DNA of 10,669 bases from an uncultured beta proteobacterium (GTDB taxonomy: Bacteria > Pseudomonadota > Gammaproteobacteria > Burkholderiales > Rhodocyclaceae): assembly GCA_903933395.1 (NCBI GenBank), contig CAIZKA010000075.1, positions 1-10,669 on the forward strand. Reading direction: 5' to 3'. The notes under the pieces were generated by a model. The model was not told the origin of the DNA. It was given only the letters and a program-made list of their open reading frames with translations, and searched no databases. The position numbers and the translations under genes are program-made. Positions within the stretch are counted from its first letter, which is position 1; the number at the start of each line of letters is the position of its first letter. Shown here piece by piece: positions 1 through 7,158 of this stretch.

Positions 1-1353
1 GGCAGCCTGCTCGCCGCCCATCACGCTGATCCGCGCATTGGGCCACATCCACAGCATGCGCGGGCTGTAGGCACGGCCGCACATGCCGTAGTTGCCGGCG
101 CCGAAACTGCCACCGATGATCAGGGTGAATTTCGGCACCTGGGTGGTCGCCACTGCGGTGACCATCTTCGCGCCGTCCTTGGCGATGCCGCCGTTCTCGT
201 ACTTGCGGCCGACCATGAAGCCGGTGATGTTCTGCAGGAACAAGAGCGGAATGCCGCGCTGGGAGCACAGCTCGATGAAGTGCGCGCCCTTCTGCGCCGA
301 TTCGCCGAAGAGGATGCCGTTGTTGGCGACGATGCCCAGCGGATAGCCGTGGAGCCGCGCGAAGCCGGTGACCAGCGTGGTGCCGTAGCGCGACTTGAAT
401 TCGTCGAAGCGCGAACCGTCGACCAGTCGGGCGATGACTTCGCGCACGTCGTAGGGCTTCCTGGTGTCGAAGGGAATCACGCCGCCGAGCTCGGCCGGGT
501 CGTAGAGCGGTTCTTCCGGAGTGGCGATGTCGAGCGACACCGGCTTCTGCCAGTTGAGGTTGCCGACGATGCGGCGCGCGATGGACAAGGCGTGGTGGTC
601 GTTCTCGGCCAGGTGGTCGCAGACGCCCGAGATGCGCGTATGCACGTCGCCGCCGCCGAGGTCTTCGGCGCTGACCACCTCGCCGGTGGCGGCCTTGACC
701 AGCGGCGGGCCGCCGAGAAAAATGGTGCCCTGGTTCTTGACGATGACGGATTCGTCCGACATGGCCGGCATGTAGGCGCCGCCCGCCGTGCAGGAGCCCA
801 TGACGATGCCGATCTGCGGGATGCCCAGCGCCGACATGTTGGCCTGGTTGTAGAAGATGCGGCCGAAGTGGTCGCGGTCGGGAAAGACCTCATCCTGCGT
901 CGGCAGGTTGGCACCGCCGGAGTCGACCAGGTAGATGCAGGGCAGGCGATTCTGCTGCGCGATTTCCTGTGCGCGCAGATGCTTCTTCACCGTCAGCGGA
1001 AAGTAGGAGCCGCCCTTCACCGTCGCGTCGTTGGCGATGATCATGCACTCGACGCCCTTGACCCGGCCGATGCCGGTGACCACGCCGGCCGAAGCCACGT
1101 CGCCGCTGTACATGCCCATCGCGGCCAGTGCCGAGAATTCGAGGAAGGCCGCACCCGGATCGAGCAGGGCATTGATCCGCTCGCGTGGCAACAATTTGCC
1201 GCGCGCCTTGTGCTTGGCCGCGGTCTCCGGCGAACCGCCGCCCGAGACGGCGATGGTCTTCTCGCGCAGGTCGGCGACCAGTGCGCTCATCGCGGCAGCG
1301 TTGGCCTTGAACTCCTCGCTGCGCGTGTTGAGCTTTGACTTGATAACTGACAC
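1..1353 (-). CDS. liuB: 3-methylcrotonyl-CoA carboxylase, carboxyltransferase (beta) subunit, partial at the 3' end
   Basis: Also called mccB. This is the non-biotinylated subunit that moves the carboxyl group from carboxybiotin to 3-methylcrotonyl-CoA, giving 3-methylglutaconyl-CoA in leucine catabolism; it works in the cytoplasm with the biotin-carrying LiuD/MccA. The 451 residues present match the family from the N-terminus (RSEEFKANAAAM, then KARGKLLPRERIN near 49-61). Visible motifs are DSGGANLP (about 144-151), the acyl-CoA oxyanion-hole loop GSCTAGGAY (186-194) and GGSFGAGNYGMCGRAY (414-429). As I recall, family members are about 535 residues, so roughly 85 C-terminal residues lie beyond the left edge. 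The GTG start is chosen because it keeps the conserved N-terminus and has a GGGAGG ribosome site (within 1359-1365) 5 nt upstream. It overlaps the TAG stop of the preceding gene by 1 nt, implying translational coupling. Propionyl-CoA carboxylase beta is related, but this motif set and the adjacent isovaleryl-CoA dehydrogenase favour methylcrotonyl-CoA. Confidence 0.95.
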   Translation of the reverse strand, partial: MSVIKSKLNTRSEEFKANAAAMSALVADLREKTIAVSGGGSPETAAKHKARGKLLPRERINALLDPGAAFLEFSALAAMGMYSGDVASAGVVTGIGRVKGVECMIIANDATVKGGSYFPLTVKKHLRAQEIAQQNRLPCIYLVDSGGANLPTQDEVFPDRDHFGRIFYNQANMSALGIPQIGIVMGSCTAGGAYMPAMSDESVIVKNQGTIFLGGPPLVKAATGEVVSAEDLGGGDVHTRISGVCDHLAENDHHALSIARRIVGNLNWQKPVSLDIATPEEPLYDPAELGGVIPFDTRKPYDVREVIARLVDGSRFDEFKSRYGTTLVTGFARLHGYPLGIVANNGILFGESAQKGAHFIELCSQRGIPLLFLQNITGFMVGRKYENGGIAKDGAKMVTAVATTQVPKFTLIIGGSFGAGNYGMCGRAYSPRMLWMWPNARISVMGGEQAA

Positions 1354-1955
1354 TAGAACCCTCCCGTGGCGAGCCACTTGTCGATTTGCGGCAGGCGGTC
1401 GGCGCCCCAGAAGGGCTCGCCATCCACCATGAAATAGGGTGCGCCGAACATTCCCCTGGCAATCGCCGTGTCGGTTTCCTGCTTCACCCGATCCTTGATT
1501 TCCGGCGTCGCAATGGCGACCGTGAAGGCCTCGCCGTCAATGCCGAGGCCGGTCGCGATCTCCTGCACCACCTGGCCTTCGCTGATGTCGCGGCCTTCCA
1601 CCCAGTAGGCGCGGAACACGGCGTGCGCAAACTCCCTGGCTTTCCCGCAGTCCTGCCCGTGCAGCCAGTAGTAACCCCGCGCGGCGGCCAGCGTGGCGAG
1701 CGGAAATTTCGGCGGAAACTTGTAAGAAACGCCCATGAAGCGCGCCGAGCGCTCGATGTCGCGCTTGCTGTACTCGCCCTTGAGCGGCACGGTCAGCAAG
1801 AGCGGCAGGCCCGAGGCCTTGAAGGCGGCGCCGAGCATGACCGGCCGCCACTTGACCCGGCGATCGTACTTGGCCGCAAGCTCGTCGATGCTCTCGCTGG
1901 CGAGGTAGGAGTAAGGCGAGGAAAAGTCGAACCAGAACTCTATGGGGTCAGCCAT
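1353..1955 (-). CDS. DsbA-fold, 2-hydroxychromene-2-carboxylate isomerase-like protein (kappa-class GST family)
   Basis: This 200-residue protein belongs to the thioredoxin-fold DsbA/kappa glutathione transferase family, which includes the glutathione-dependent isomerase NahD. The N-terminal strand FWFDFSSPYSYLA (7-19) carries Ser13, which aligns with the glutathione-activating Ser11 of NahD; there is no CxxC, so it is not a disulfide oxidoreductase. The C-terminal signature GMFGAPYFMVDGEPFWGADRL-like block (168-188) contains the cis-proline motif GAPY at Pro173. No signal peptide is visible, so it is probably cytoplasmic. The start has an AGGAG site (1962-1966) 6 nt upstream. It lies 12 nt after the acyl-CoA dehydrogenase stop and overlaps the next GTG by 1 nt, so it is within the operon. 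No naphthalene or other aromatic-ring pathway gene is nearby, so its real substrate is unknown; a glutathione-dependent isomerase or detoxification role for an acyl-CoA or enal intermediate is inference only. Confidence 0.88.
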   Translation of the reverse strand: MADPIEFWFDFSSPYSYLASESIDELAAKYDRRVKWRPVMLGAAFKASGLPLLLTVPLKGEYSKRDIERSARFMGVSYKFPPKFPLATLAAARGYYWLHGQDCGKAREFAHAVFRAYWVEGRDISEGQVVQEIATGLGIDGEAFTVAIATPEIKDRVKQETDTAIARGMFGAPYFMVDGEPFWGADRLPQIDKWLATGGF

Positions 1956-1967
1956 GATTTTCTCCTG

Positions 1968-3101
1968 TCAACGACTCAGGCTTCGGCCGATGACGAGTCG
2001 CTGGATGTCGGACGCGCCTTCGTAGATCTGGCAGACACGCACGTCGCGGTAGATGCGCTCGACCGGGAAGTCGCTGACGTAACCGTAGCCGCCGTGGATC
2101 TGGATCGCGTCGGAACAGACCTTCTCGGCCATCTCGGAGGCGAACAGCTTGGCCATCGAGGCTTCCTTGAGGCAGGGCCGGCCGGCATCGCGCAAGGCGG
2201 CGGCATGGTGCACCATCTGCCGCGCGACCTCGATCTGCGTCGCCATGTCGGCGAGGCGGAAATTCACGGCCTGGTGTTCGAAGATCGGCTTGCCGAAACT
2301 CTCGCGCTCATGCGAATACTGCAGCGCCGCCTCGAAGGCCGCGCGTGCCATGCCCACCGCCTGCGCCGAGATGCCGATACGACCGCCTTCAAGATTGGAC
2401 AGGGCGATGCGATAACCCTGCCCCTCCGCGCCGAGCAGGTTTTCTGCGGGAATGCGACAGTTCTCGAACAGGATCTGCGCCGTGTCGGAAGCGTGCTGGC
2501 CGAGCTTTTCCTCGACCCGGGCGACGATGTAGCCCGGCGCATCGGCCGGCACGATGAAAGCCGAAATGCCCTTCTTGCCGGCGCCAGGATCGGTGACGGC
2601 GAAGACCACGGCGACCTGCGCATTCTTGCCGGTGGTGATGAACTGCTTGACGCCGTTGAGCACCCAGTGGTCGCCGTCCCGGACTGCTTTGGTGCGGATC
2701 GCCGCAGCGTCGGAGCCGACATGCGGCTCGGTCAGGCAGAAGCAGCCCAGCCATTCGCCGCCGGCCAGCTTCTTCAGGTATTTCTCTTTCTGCGCGTCCG
2801 TGCCGAAGACATTGATCGGGCCGCAGACCACCGAGTTCTGCACACTGATGATGGTGGATATCGCGCCGTCGCCGGCGGCGATTTCTTCGAGTGCCAGCGC
2901 CAGGGAAACGTAGTCCAGTCCGGCGCCGCCCCATTCTTCCGGCACCACCATGCCGCAGACGCCGAGTTCGCCGAGCTGGCGCAGTTCCTCGCGCGGGAAG
3001 TGCGAGGTACGATCCCATTCGGCGGCTTTCGGCGCGAGCTGTTCGCGCGCGAAGTCGCGCAGCATGTCGCGTATCTGTTCCTGTTCGGGCGTCAGCACCA
3101 T
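1968..3101 (-). CDS. Acyl-CoA dehydrogenase, short-chain type
   Basis: FAD-dependent alpha,beta-dehydrogenation of a short acyl-CoA, with electrons passing to electron-transferring flavoprotein. The 377 residues are full length and show all three parts: a helical N-terminal domain (EEWGGAGLDYVSLALALEEI near 55-75), the middle beta domain with LTEPHVGSDAAAI (about 120-133) and LNGVKQFITTG, and a C-terminal helical domain with IQIHGGYGYVSDFPVERIYRD and IYEGASDIQRL. Glu361 of the YEG motif occupies the classical catalytic-base position of short- and medium-chain enzymes, unlike the isovaleryl-CoA dehydrogenase in the same operon. The ATG lies 2 nt after the thiolase stop with only a weak GA-rich ribosome site, so translation is probably coupled. 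Substrate is not readable from sequence; butyryl-, isobutyryl- or 2-methylbutyryl-CoA are candidates, the latter two fitting a branched-chain amino acid operon. Confidence 0.94.
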   Translation of the reverse strand: MVLTPEQEQIRDMLRDFAREQLAPKAAEWDRTSHFPREELRQLGELGVCGMVVPEEWGGAGLDYVSLALALEEIAAGDGAISTIISVQNSVVCGPINVFGTDAQKEKYLKKLAGGEWLGCFCLTEPHVGSDAAAIRTKAVRDGDHWVLNGVKQFITTGKNAQVAVVFAVTDPGAGKKGISAFIVPADAPGYIVARVEEKLGQHASDTAQILFENCRIPAENLLGAEGQGYRIALSNLEGGRIGISAQAVGMARAAFEAALQYSHERESFGKPIFEHQAVNFRLADMATQIEVARQMVHHAAALRDAGRPCLKEASMAKLFASEMAEKVCSDAIQIHGGYGYVSDFPVERIYRDVRVCQIYEGASDIQRLVIGRSLSR

Positions 3102-3103
3102 GA

Positions 3104-4297
3104 TCAGCAGAGCTCGACGCCGACAGCCGTGGCTTCACCGCCGCCGATGCAGAGGCTGGCAACGCCGCGCTTCTTCCCCTGCTTCTTCAGTGCGCCGATC
3201 AGCGTGACGATGACGCGAGCGCCGGAAGCACCGATCGGGTGTCCCAGGGCGCAAGCGCCGCCATGAACGTTGACCTTGTCGTGCGGCAGCTTGAGGTCGT
3301 GCATCGCCGCCATGGTGACCACGGCGAAGGCTTCGTTGATCTCCCAGAGGTCGACGCTGTCGACGTTCCAGTTGTTCTTCGCCAGCAGCTTCTTCATGGC
3401 GCCGACCGGAGCGGTGGTAAAGAGACCCGGTTCCTGAGCGAAGGTGCTGTGGCCGACCATCGTCGCAACGGGCTTGAGGCCGAGCTTCGCCGCGGTCGAG
3501 GCGCGCATCATGACCAAGGCAGCCGCGCCGTCGGAAATCGACGAGGAGTTGGCCGCGGTCACGGTGCCGTCCTTGCGGAAGGCCGGCTTCAGGCCGGGGA
3601 TCTTTTCCAGTTGCGCCTTGAAGGGTTGCTCGTCCTTGTCGATGACGACATCGCCCTTGCGACCGGAAACGGTAACGGGGGCGATCTCCCAGGCGAAGCT
3701 GCCGTCGGTATTGGCCTGCTTGGCGCGCGTGGTGGACGCAATGGCGAAAGCGTCCTGCGCCTCGCGCGTGAATTTGTAGCTGCCGGCACAGTCCTCGGCG
3801 AAGGTGCCCATCAGGCGGCCTTTGTCATAGGCGTCTTCGAGGCCGTCGAGAAACATGTGGTCCTTGACTTCGCCGTGGCCGAGGCGGAAGCCGCCGCGCG
3901 CCTTGGGTAGCAGGTAGGGCGCGTTGGTCATCGATTCCATGCCGCCGGCGACCATGACCTCGACGCTGCCGGCGGCGAGCATGTCGTGGGCGTACATCGC
4001 GGCGCGCATGCCAGAACCGCACATCTTGTTCACAGTGGTGCAGCCTGCAGCGAGCGGCAGTCCGGCGCCGAGCGACGCCTGCCGCGCCGGGGCCTGCCCC
4101 TGGCCGGCGGGCAGCACGCAGCCCATGATGACCTCATCGACCTGCACAGGCGCCAGCCCGGCGCGCTCGACGGCGGCCTTGATGGCGACGCTGCCGATCT
4201 GGGCGCAGGTGAGAGAAGCGAAGTCGCCCATGAAGCCGCCCATGGGCGTGCGGGCGGCGGAAACGATGACGATGGGATCGGCGGGTTTTGCAGACAC
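3104..4297 (-). CDS. Thiolase (acetyl-CoA C-acetyltransferase type)
   Basis: Degradative/biosynthetic thiolase of 397 residues, cytoplasmic, interconverting acetoacetyl-CoA plus CoA with two acetyl-CoA, or cleaving a related 3-ketoacyl-CoA. Catalytic residues are in place: nucleophilic Cys93 in NKMCGSGMRA, His353 in CALGHPIGASGAR and Cys383 in CIGGGEATAVGVE, plus the NEAFA loop. The GTG start is selected because homology begins just after it (PIVIVSAARTPMGGFMG), and an AAAGGA site (4304-4309) sits 6 nt upstream. The frame stays open 216 nt further upstream, but that extension is arginine-rich out-of-frame reading of the carbonic anhydrase gene and is rejected. It starts 11 nt after the preceding stop. 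In leucine degradation acetoacetate, after activation to its CoA ester, would be split by this enzyme; run in reverse it could feed polyhydroxybutyrate synthesis through the phaC encoded nearby. Chain-length preference is uncertain. Confidence 0.95.
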   Translation of the reverse strand: MSAKPADPIVIVSAARTPMGGFMGDFASLTCAQIGSVAIKAAVERAGLAPVQVDEVIMGCVLPAGQGQAPARQASLGAGLPLAAGCTTVNKMCGSGMRAAMYAHDMLAAGSVEVMVAGGMESMTNAPYLLPKARGGFRLGHGEVKDHMFLDGLEDAYDKGRLMGTFAEDCAGSYKFTREAQDAFAIASTTRAKQANTDGSFAWEIAPVTVSGRKGDVVIDKDEQPFKAQLEKIPGLKPAFRKDGTVTAANSSSISDGAAALVMMRASTAAKLGLKPVATMVGHSTFAQEPGLFTTAPVGAMKKLLAKNNWNVDSVDLWEINEAFAVVTMAAMHDLKLPHDKVNVHGGACALGHPIGASGARVIVTLIGALKKQGKKRGVASLCIGGGEATAVGVELC

Positions 4298-4308
4298 GGG
4301 GCTTCCTT

Positions 4309-5478
4309 TCAGATCAGTGTTGAGAGCGCGGCTTCGTAGCGCTCGGCGACATGTTCGGGGGCCGTGACGGTGAGGCCGAGGTCGCGGATCAGGCCGTCCT
4401 TGAGGCCGTAGATCCAGCCGTGGATGGTCAGGTCCTGGCCGCGGCGCCAGGCGTCCTCGACGACGATGGTGCGCGAAACGTTGATCACCTGCTCCAGCAC
4501 GTTGAGTTCGCACAGGCGGTCGTGGCGCTTTTCAGCGGGCAATTCGTCGACGCGTGCGAGATGCTTGACATGCACATCCTGCACATGGCGCAGCCAGAGG
4601 TCGGCCAGCCCCACGCGCTGATGCTCGAGCGCCGCCTGCACGCCGCCGCAGCCGTAGTGGCCGACGACCATGATGTGCCTCACCTTGAGCACGTCGATGG
4701 CGAACTGGATCACCGACAGGCAGTTGAGATCGCTGTGCACCACGACGTTGGCGACGTTGCGATGGACGAAGACCTCGCCCGGCAGCAGGCCGACGATCTG
4801 ATTGGCCGGCACTCGCGAATCGGAGCAGCCGATCCAGAGGTACTCGGGGGATTGCAGGTGCGACAGGCGCTCGAAATAATCCGGATCGACCTCGCGGATC
4901 TGCTGCGCCCAGGCGCGGTTGAAATCGAACAGGTGGTAAAGGTTGTCGTTCTCGACCTTGTCCTCGGACCAGTTTTCCAGGTCGAGCGCGAGAAACTGGG
5001 TGCCTTCCACCGGCGTCTGGTAATAGGCGGGCGCGGCCGTAAAACCGAGGTCGCGATAGAGCTTGACGGCGATGCGCATGGCCGGGACCGTGTCAAGCAT
5101 GATCTTGCGGTAGCCGATCTTGCGCGCGGCGCGAATCGCCGCCAGAGCCAGGTCGCGGCCGACGCCGAGGCCACGGAAGGCGGGATCGACATAGAGGCGC
5201 TTGAGTTCGCAGACGCCTTCCGAATAGGGACGGATGCCGACGCAGCCGGCGCCCTTGCCATCAATTTCGGCATAGAACAGGCGGCCTTCCGGTGCGGCAT
5301 AGCGGCCCGGCAGGGTGGCCATTTCCTCGTCAAAGTTCTGGTAGGACAGGTCGACGCCGAGCCAGGCCGCGTAATTGCGGAAGAACTGGCGTACCTGTTC
5401 CAGTTCGACGACATGCTCCGCGCCGAGGACGCGGATCGCCGTACCGCCGGCGCCGACTTTTGCGATGGGCTCAGACAT
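4309..5478 (-). CDS. Fused GNAT N-acetyltransferase / type II beta-carbonic anhydrase
   Basis: A single uninterrupted 389-residue frame with two domains. Residues about 14-166 are a GNAT fold, with the acetyl-CoA-binding motif A in ELKRLYVDPAFRGLGVGRDL (91-110; R102-G103-x-G105-x-G107) and a motif B-like KLYRDLGFTAAPAYY (139-153). After a short linker (about 167-178), residues 179-389 are a full-length beta-carbonic anhydrase closely resembling E. coli Can, reversibly hydrating CO2 to bicarbonate. Zinc ligands are Cys218, His274 and Cys277, with the Asp220-Arg222 dyad in CSDSR. Trp215, Arg240 and Tyr357 align with Trp39, Arg64 and Tyr181 of Haemophilus influenzae carbonic anhydrase, the allosteric bicarbonate site. 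The start overlaps the preceding thioesterase stop by 8 nt. Its location with a biotin-dependent carboxylase suggests that it supplies bicarbonate. The acetyltransferase substrate is unknown; protein-lysine or small-molecule acetylation are equally possible. Confidence 0.93.
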   Translation of the reverse strand: MSEPIAKVGAGGTAIRVLGAEHVVELEQVRQFFRNYAAWLGVDLSYQNFDEEMATLPGRYAAPEGRLFYAEIDGKGAGCVGIRPYSEGVCELKRLYVDPAFRGLGVGRDLALAAIRAARKIGYRKIMLDTVPAMRIAVKLYRDLGFTAAPAYYQTPVEGTQFLALDLENWSEDKVENDNLYHLFDFNRAWAQQIREVDPDYFERLSHLQSPEYLWIGCSDSRVPANQIVGLLPGEVFVHRNVANVVVHSDLNCLSVIQFAIDVLKVRHIMVVGHYGCGGVQAALEHQRVGLADLWLRHVQDVHVKHLARVDELPAEKRHDRLCELNVLEQVINVSRTIVVEDAWRRGQDLTIHGWIYGLKDGLIRDLGLTVTAPEHVAERYEAALSTLI

Positions 5479-5992
5479 TGAAAATCAGGCAGGTCGTGGT
5501 GGCATGGGCGTAGAGCTTGCCGTCGGCATCGACCAGCTTGCCTTCGGCCGTGCCGATCTGCTTGCCGGCGTGGATGACGCGGCCTTCGGCTCGCACCGGG
5601 CCGACGCGGTCGGTCAGCGCGCGGATGTAATTTACTTTCAGTTCGATGGTGGTATAGCCCTGTCCCGCTTCGAGCGTGGACTGGATGGCGCAGGCGACGC
5701 AGGAATCCAGAAGCGTGGCGTGGAAGCCGCCATGCACGGAACCGATAGGGTTGTAATGGCGATGCTGCGGCGTGCCCTGAAACACGACGCGACCCTTCTC
5801 GGCTTCAACCAGGGAGAAGCCCAGCGTATCGCTGATAGGTGGCCGCGGAAATTCACCGGCGATCATTTTCTGGAACAGTTCCAGGCCGGAGCATTCGCGC
5901 AGGTTTTCCATCGACAGCCCGCCGGTGCCAGGCGAACGCGCCAGCACTTCGTCGTAGAGCTTCTGCCACTCCTCACGCTTGTGCTGGCTCAT
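5471..5992 (-). CDS. PaaI-like hotdog-fold acyl-CoA thioesterase (second copy in the operon)
   Basis: Hotdog-fold thioesterase of the PaaI/4HBT group, 173 residues, predicted to hydrolyse an acyl-CoA to free acid and CoA in the cytoplasm. The core signature is NPIGSVHGGFHATLLDSCVA (81-100), with the HGG turn at 87-89 and acidic Asp96 on the central helix, followed by TTIELKVNYIRAL, the usual second strand pair. An N-terminal stretch of about 50 residues (EEWQKLYDEVLAR and following) precedes the hotdog core and is longer than in the other thioesterase of this operon. The ATG is chosen because it forms a TGATG junction with the isovaleryl-CoA dehydrogenase stop (1-nt overlap); its own ribosome site is weak, so coupling is likely. 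The stop overlaps the next gene by 8 nt. Likely role: releasing CoA from stalled or toxic branched acyl-CoA intermediates (inference). Confidence 0.9.
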   Translation of the reverse strand: MSQHKREEWQKLYDEVLARSPGTGGLSMENLRECSGLELFQKMIAGEFPRPPISDTLGFSLVEAEKGRVVFQGTPQHRHYNPIGSVHGGFHATLLDSCVACAIQSTLEAGQGYTTIELKVNYIRALTDRVGPVRAEGRVIHAGKQIGTAEGKLVDADGKLYAHATTTCLIFNV

Positions 5993-7158
5993 CACATTGT
6001 CTCGTTGTAAAGTTCGCGGCCGATCAGCATGCGGCGGATCTCGCTGGTGCCGGCGCCGATTTCGTAAAGCTTGGCGTCGCGCCACAAACGGCCGACCGGA
6101 TACTCGTTGGTGTAGCCGACGCCGCCCAGCGTCTGGATCGCCTCGCCGGCCATCCAGGTGGCCTTTTCCGCTGAATACAGGATGGCGCCGGCGGCATCCT
6201 TGCGCAGGGTGCGGGCATGATCGCCGCGGTCGCAGGCCTTGCCCAGCGCATAGACATAGGCGCGCGTAGCCTGCCAGGTCGAATACATGTCGGCCAGCTT
6301 GCCCTGCATCAACTGAAATTCGCCAATGCTCTGGCCGAACTGCTTGCGCTCGTGGATGAAGGGCAGCACCACGTCCATGCAGGCGGCCATGATGCCCAGC
6401 GGCCCGCCGGACAGCACCGCGCGTTCGTAGTCGAGGCCGCTCATGAGCACCCTGGTGCCGCTGCCCACGCCGCCCAGCACGTTCTCCACCGGCACTTCAC
6501 AGTCGTCGAAGAACAACGGGTAGGTGTTCGAGCCGCGCATGCCGAGCTTGTCGAGGTGCTGGCCCTTGCTGAAACCTGCATAGCCCTTTTCGACGATGAA
6601 GGCGGTTATGCCGCGCGCGCCCGCCGCGGGATCGGTCTTGGCATAAACCACCAGCGTGTCGGCATCGCCGCCGTTGGTGATCCACATCTTTGAGCCGTTG
6701 AGCACATACCGGTCGCCTTTGAGCTCGGCCTTCAGCTTCATCGACACCACGTCGGAACCGGCGCCGGGTTCCGACATTGCCAGCGCGCCGACGTGCTCGC
6801 CGGAGATCAGTCTGGTCAGGTACTTCTGCTTCTGCGCTTCCGTGCCGTTGCGGCGGATCTGATTGACGCAGAGGTTCGAGTGCGCGCCGTAGGACAAACC
6901 GACGGAGGCGGAGGCGCGCGAAATTTCCTCCATGGCCACCATGTGGGCCAGATAACCCATGTTGGTGCCGCCATAGCTTTCATCGGCCGTCATGCCGAGC
7001 AGGCCCATGTCGCCGAACTTTTTCCAGAGGTCGGCGGGAAACTCGTTTACGCGGTCGATCTCCGCGGCGCGCGGCAGGATCTCCTTCTGGGCGAAAGCCC
7101 ACACGGCATCGCGCAGCATGTCGATGTCTTCGCCGAGGTCGAAATTCAGTCCGAGCAT
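5992..7158 (-). CDS. liuA: Isovaleryl-CoA dehydrogenase
   Basis: Also called ivd. FAD enzyme that oxidises isovaleryl-CoA to 3-methylcrotonyl-CoA, passing electrons to electron-transferring flavoprotein; this is the step just before the carboxylase encoded by liuB here. The 388-residue sequence matches the LiuA family almost end to end: LNFDLGE near the N-terminus, YLAHMVAMEEISRASASVGLSYGAHSNLCVNQI (about 69-101), ALAMSEPGAGSDVVSMKL (125-142), and KLYEIGAGTSEIRRMLIGREL at the C-terminus. The diagnostic feature is catalytic Glu245 in GLDYERAVLSGG, while the usual YEG glutamate position is replaced by Ala in GAGTSEIRR, as in isovaleryl-CoA dehydrogenases. Two ATGs are adjacent; the second (7158) has an AAAGGA site (7165-7170) at 6 nt, the first (7161) at only 3 nt, so 7158 is preferred. 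Either overlaps the preceding TGA (by 1 or 4 nt). Confidence 0.97.
   Translation of the reverse strand: MLGLNFDLGEDIDMLRDAVWAFAQKEILPRAAEIDRVNEFPADLWKKFGDMGLLGMTADESYGGTNMGYLAHMVAMEEISRASASVGLSYGAHSNLCVNQIRRNGTEAQKQKYLTRLISGEHVGALAMSEPGAGSDVVSMKLKAELKGDRYVLNGSKMWITNGGDADTLVVYAKTDPAAGARGITAFIVEKGYAGFSKGQHLDKLGMRGSNTYPLFFDDCEVPVENVLGGVGSGTRVLMSGLDYERAVLSGGPLGIMAACMDVVLPFIHERKQFGQSIGEFQLMQGKLADMYSTWQATRAYVYALGKACDRGDHARTLRKDAAGAILYSAEKATWMAGEAIQTLGGVGYTNEYPVGRLWRDAKLYEIGAGTSEIRRMLIGRELYNETM

Noticed and set aside
280..1338. 352-codon plus-strand open frame
   Set aside because: Antisense shadow of liuB; the minus strand shows continuous family motifs.
1386..3266. 626-codon plus-strand open frame
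   Set aside because: It spans antisense to three well-supported genes and crosses their boundaries; its composition (Arg, Ala, His, Asp rich) is typical of antisense reading of high-GC genes.
4298..4513. 72-codon N-terminal extension of the thiolase
   Set aside because: Arg/Pro/His-rich out-of-frame reading of the carbonic anhydrase gene; thiolase homology and a good ribosome site begin at the GTG at 4297.
4351..5481. 376-codon plus-strand open frame
   Set aside because: It is exactly antisense to the GNAT-carbonic anhydrase gene, whose catalytic motifs are all intact; no homology-like motif in the antisense product.
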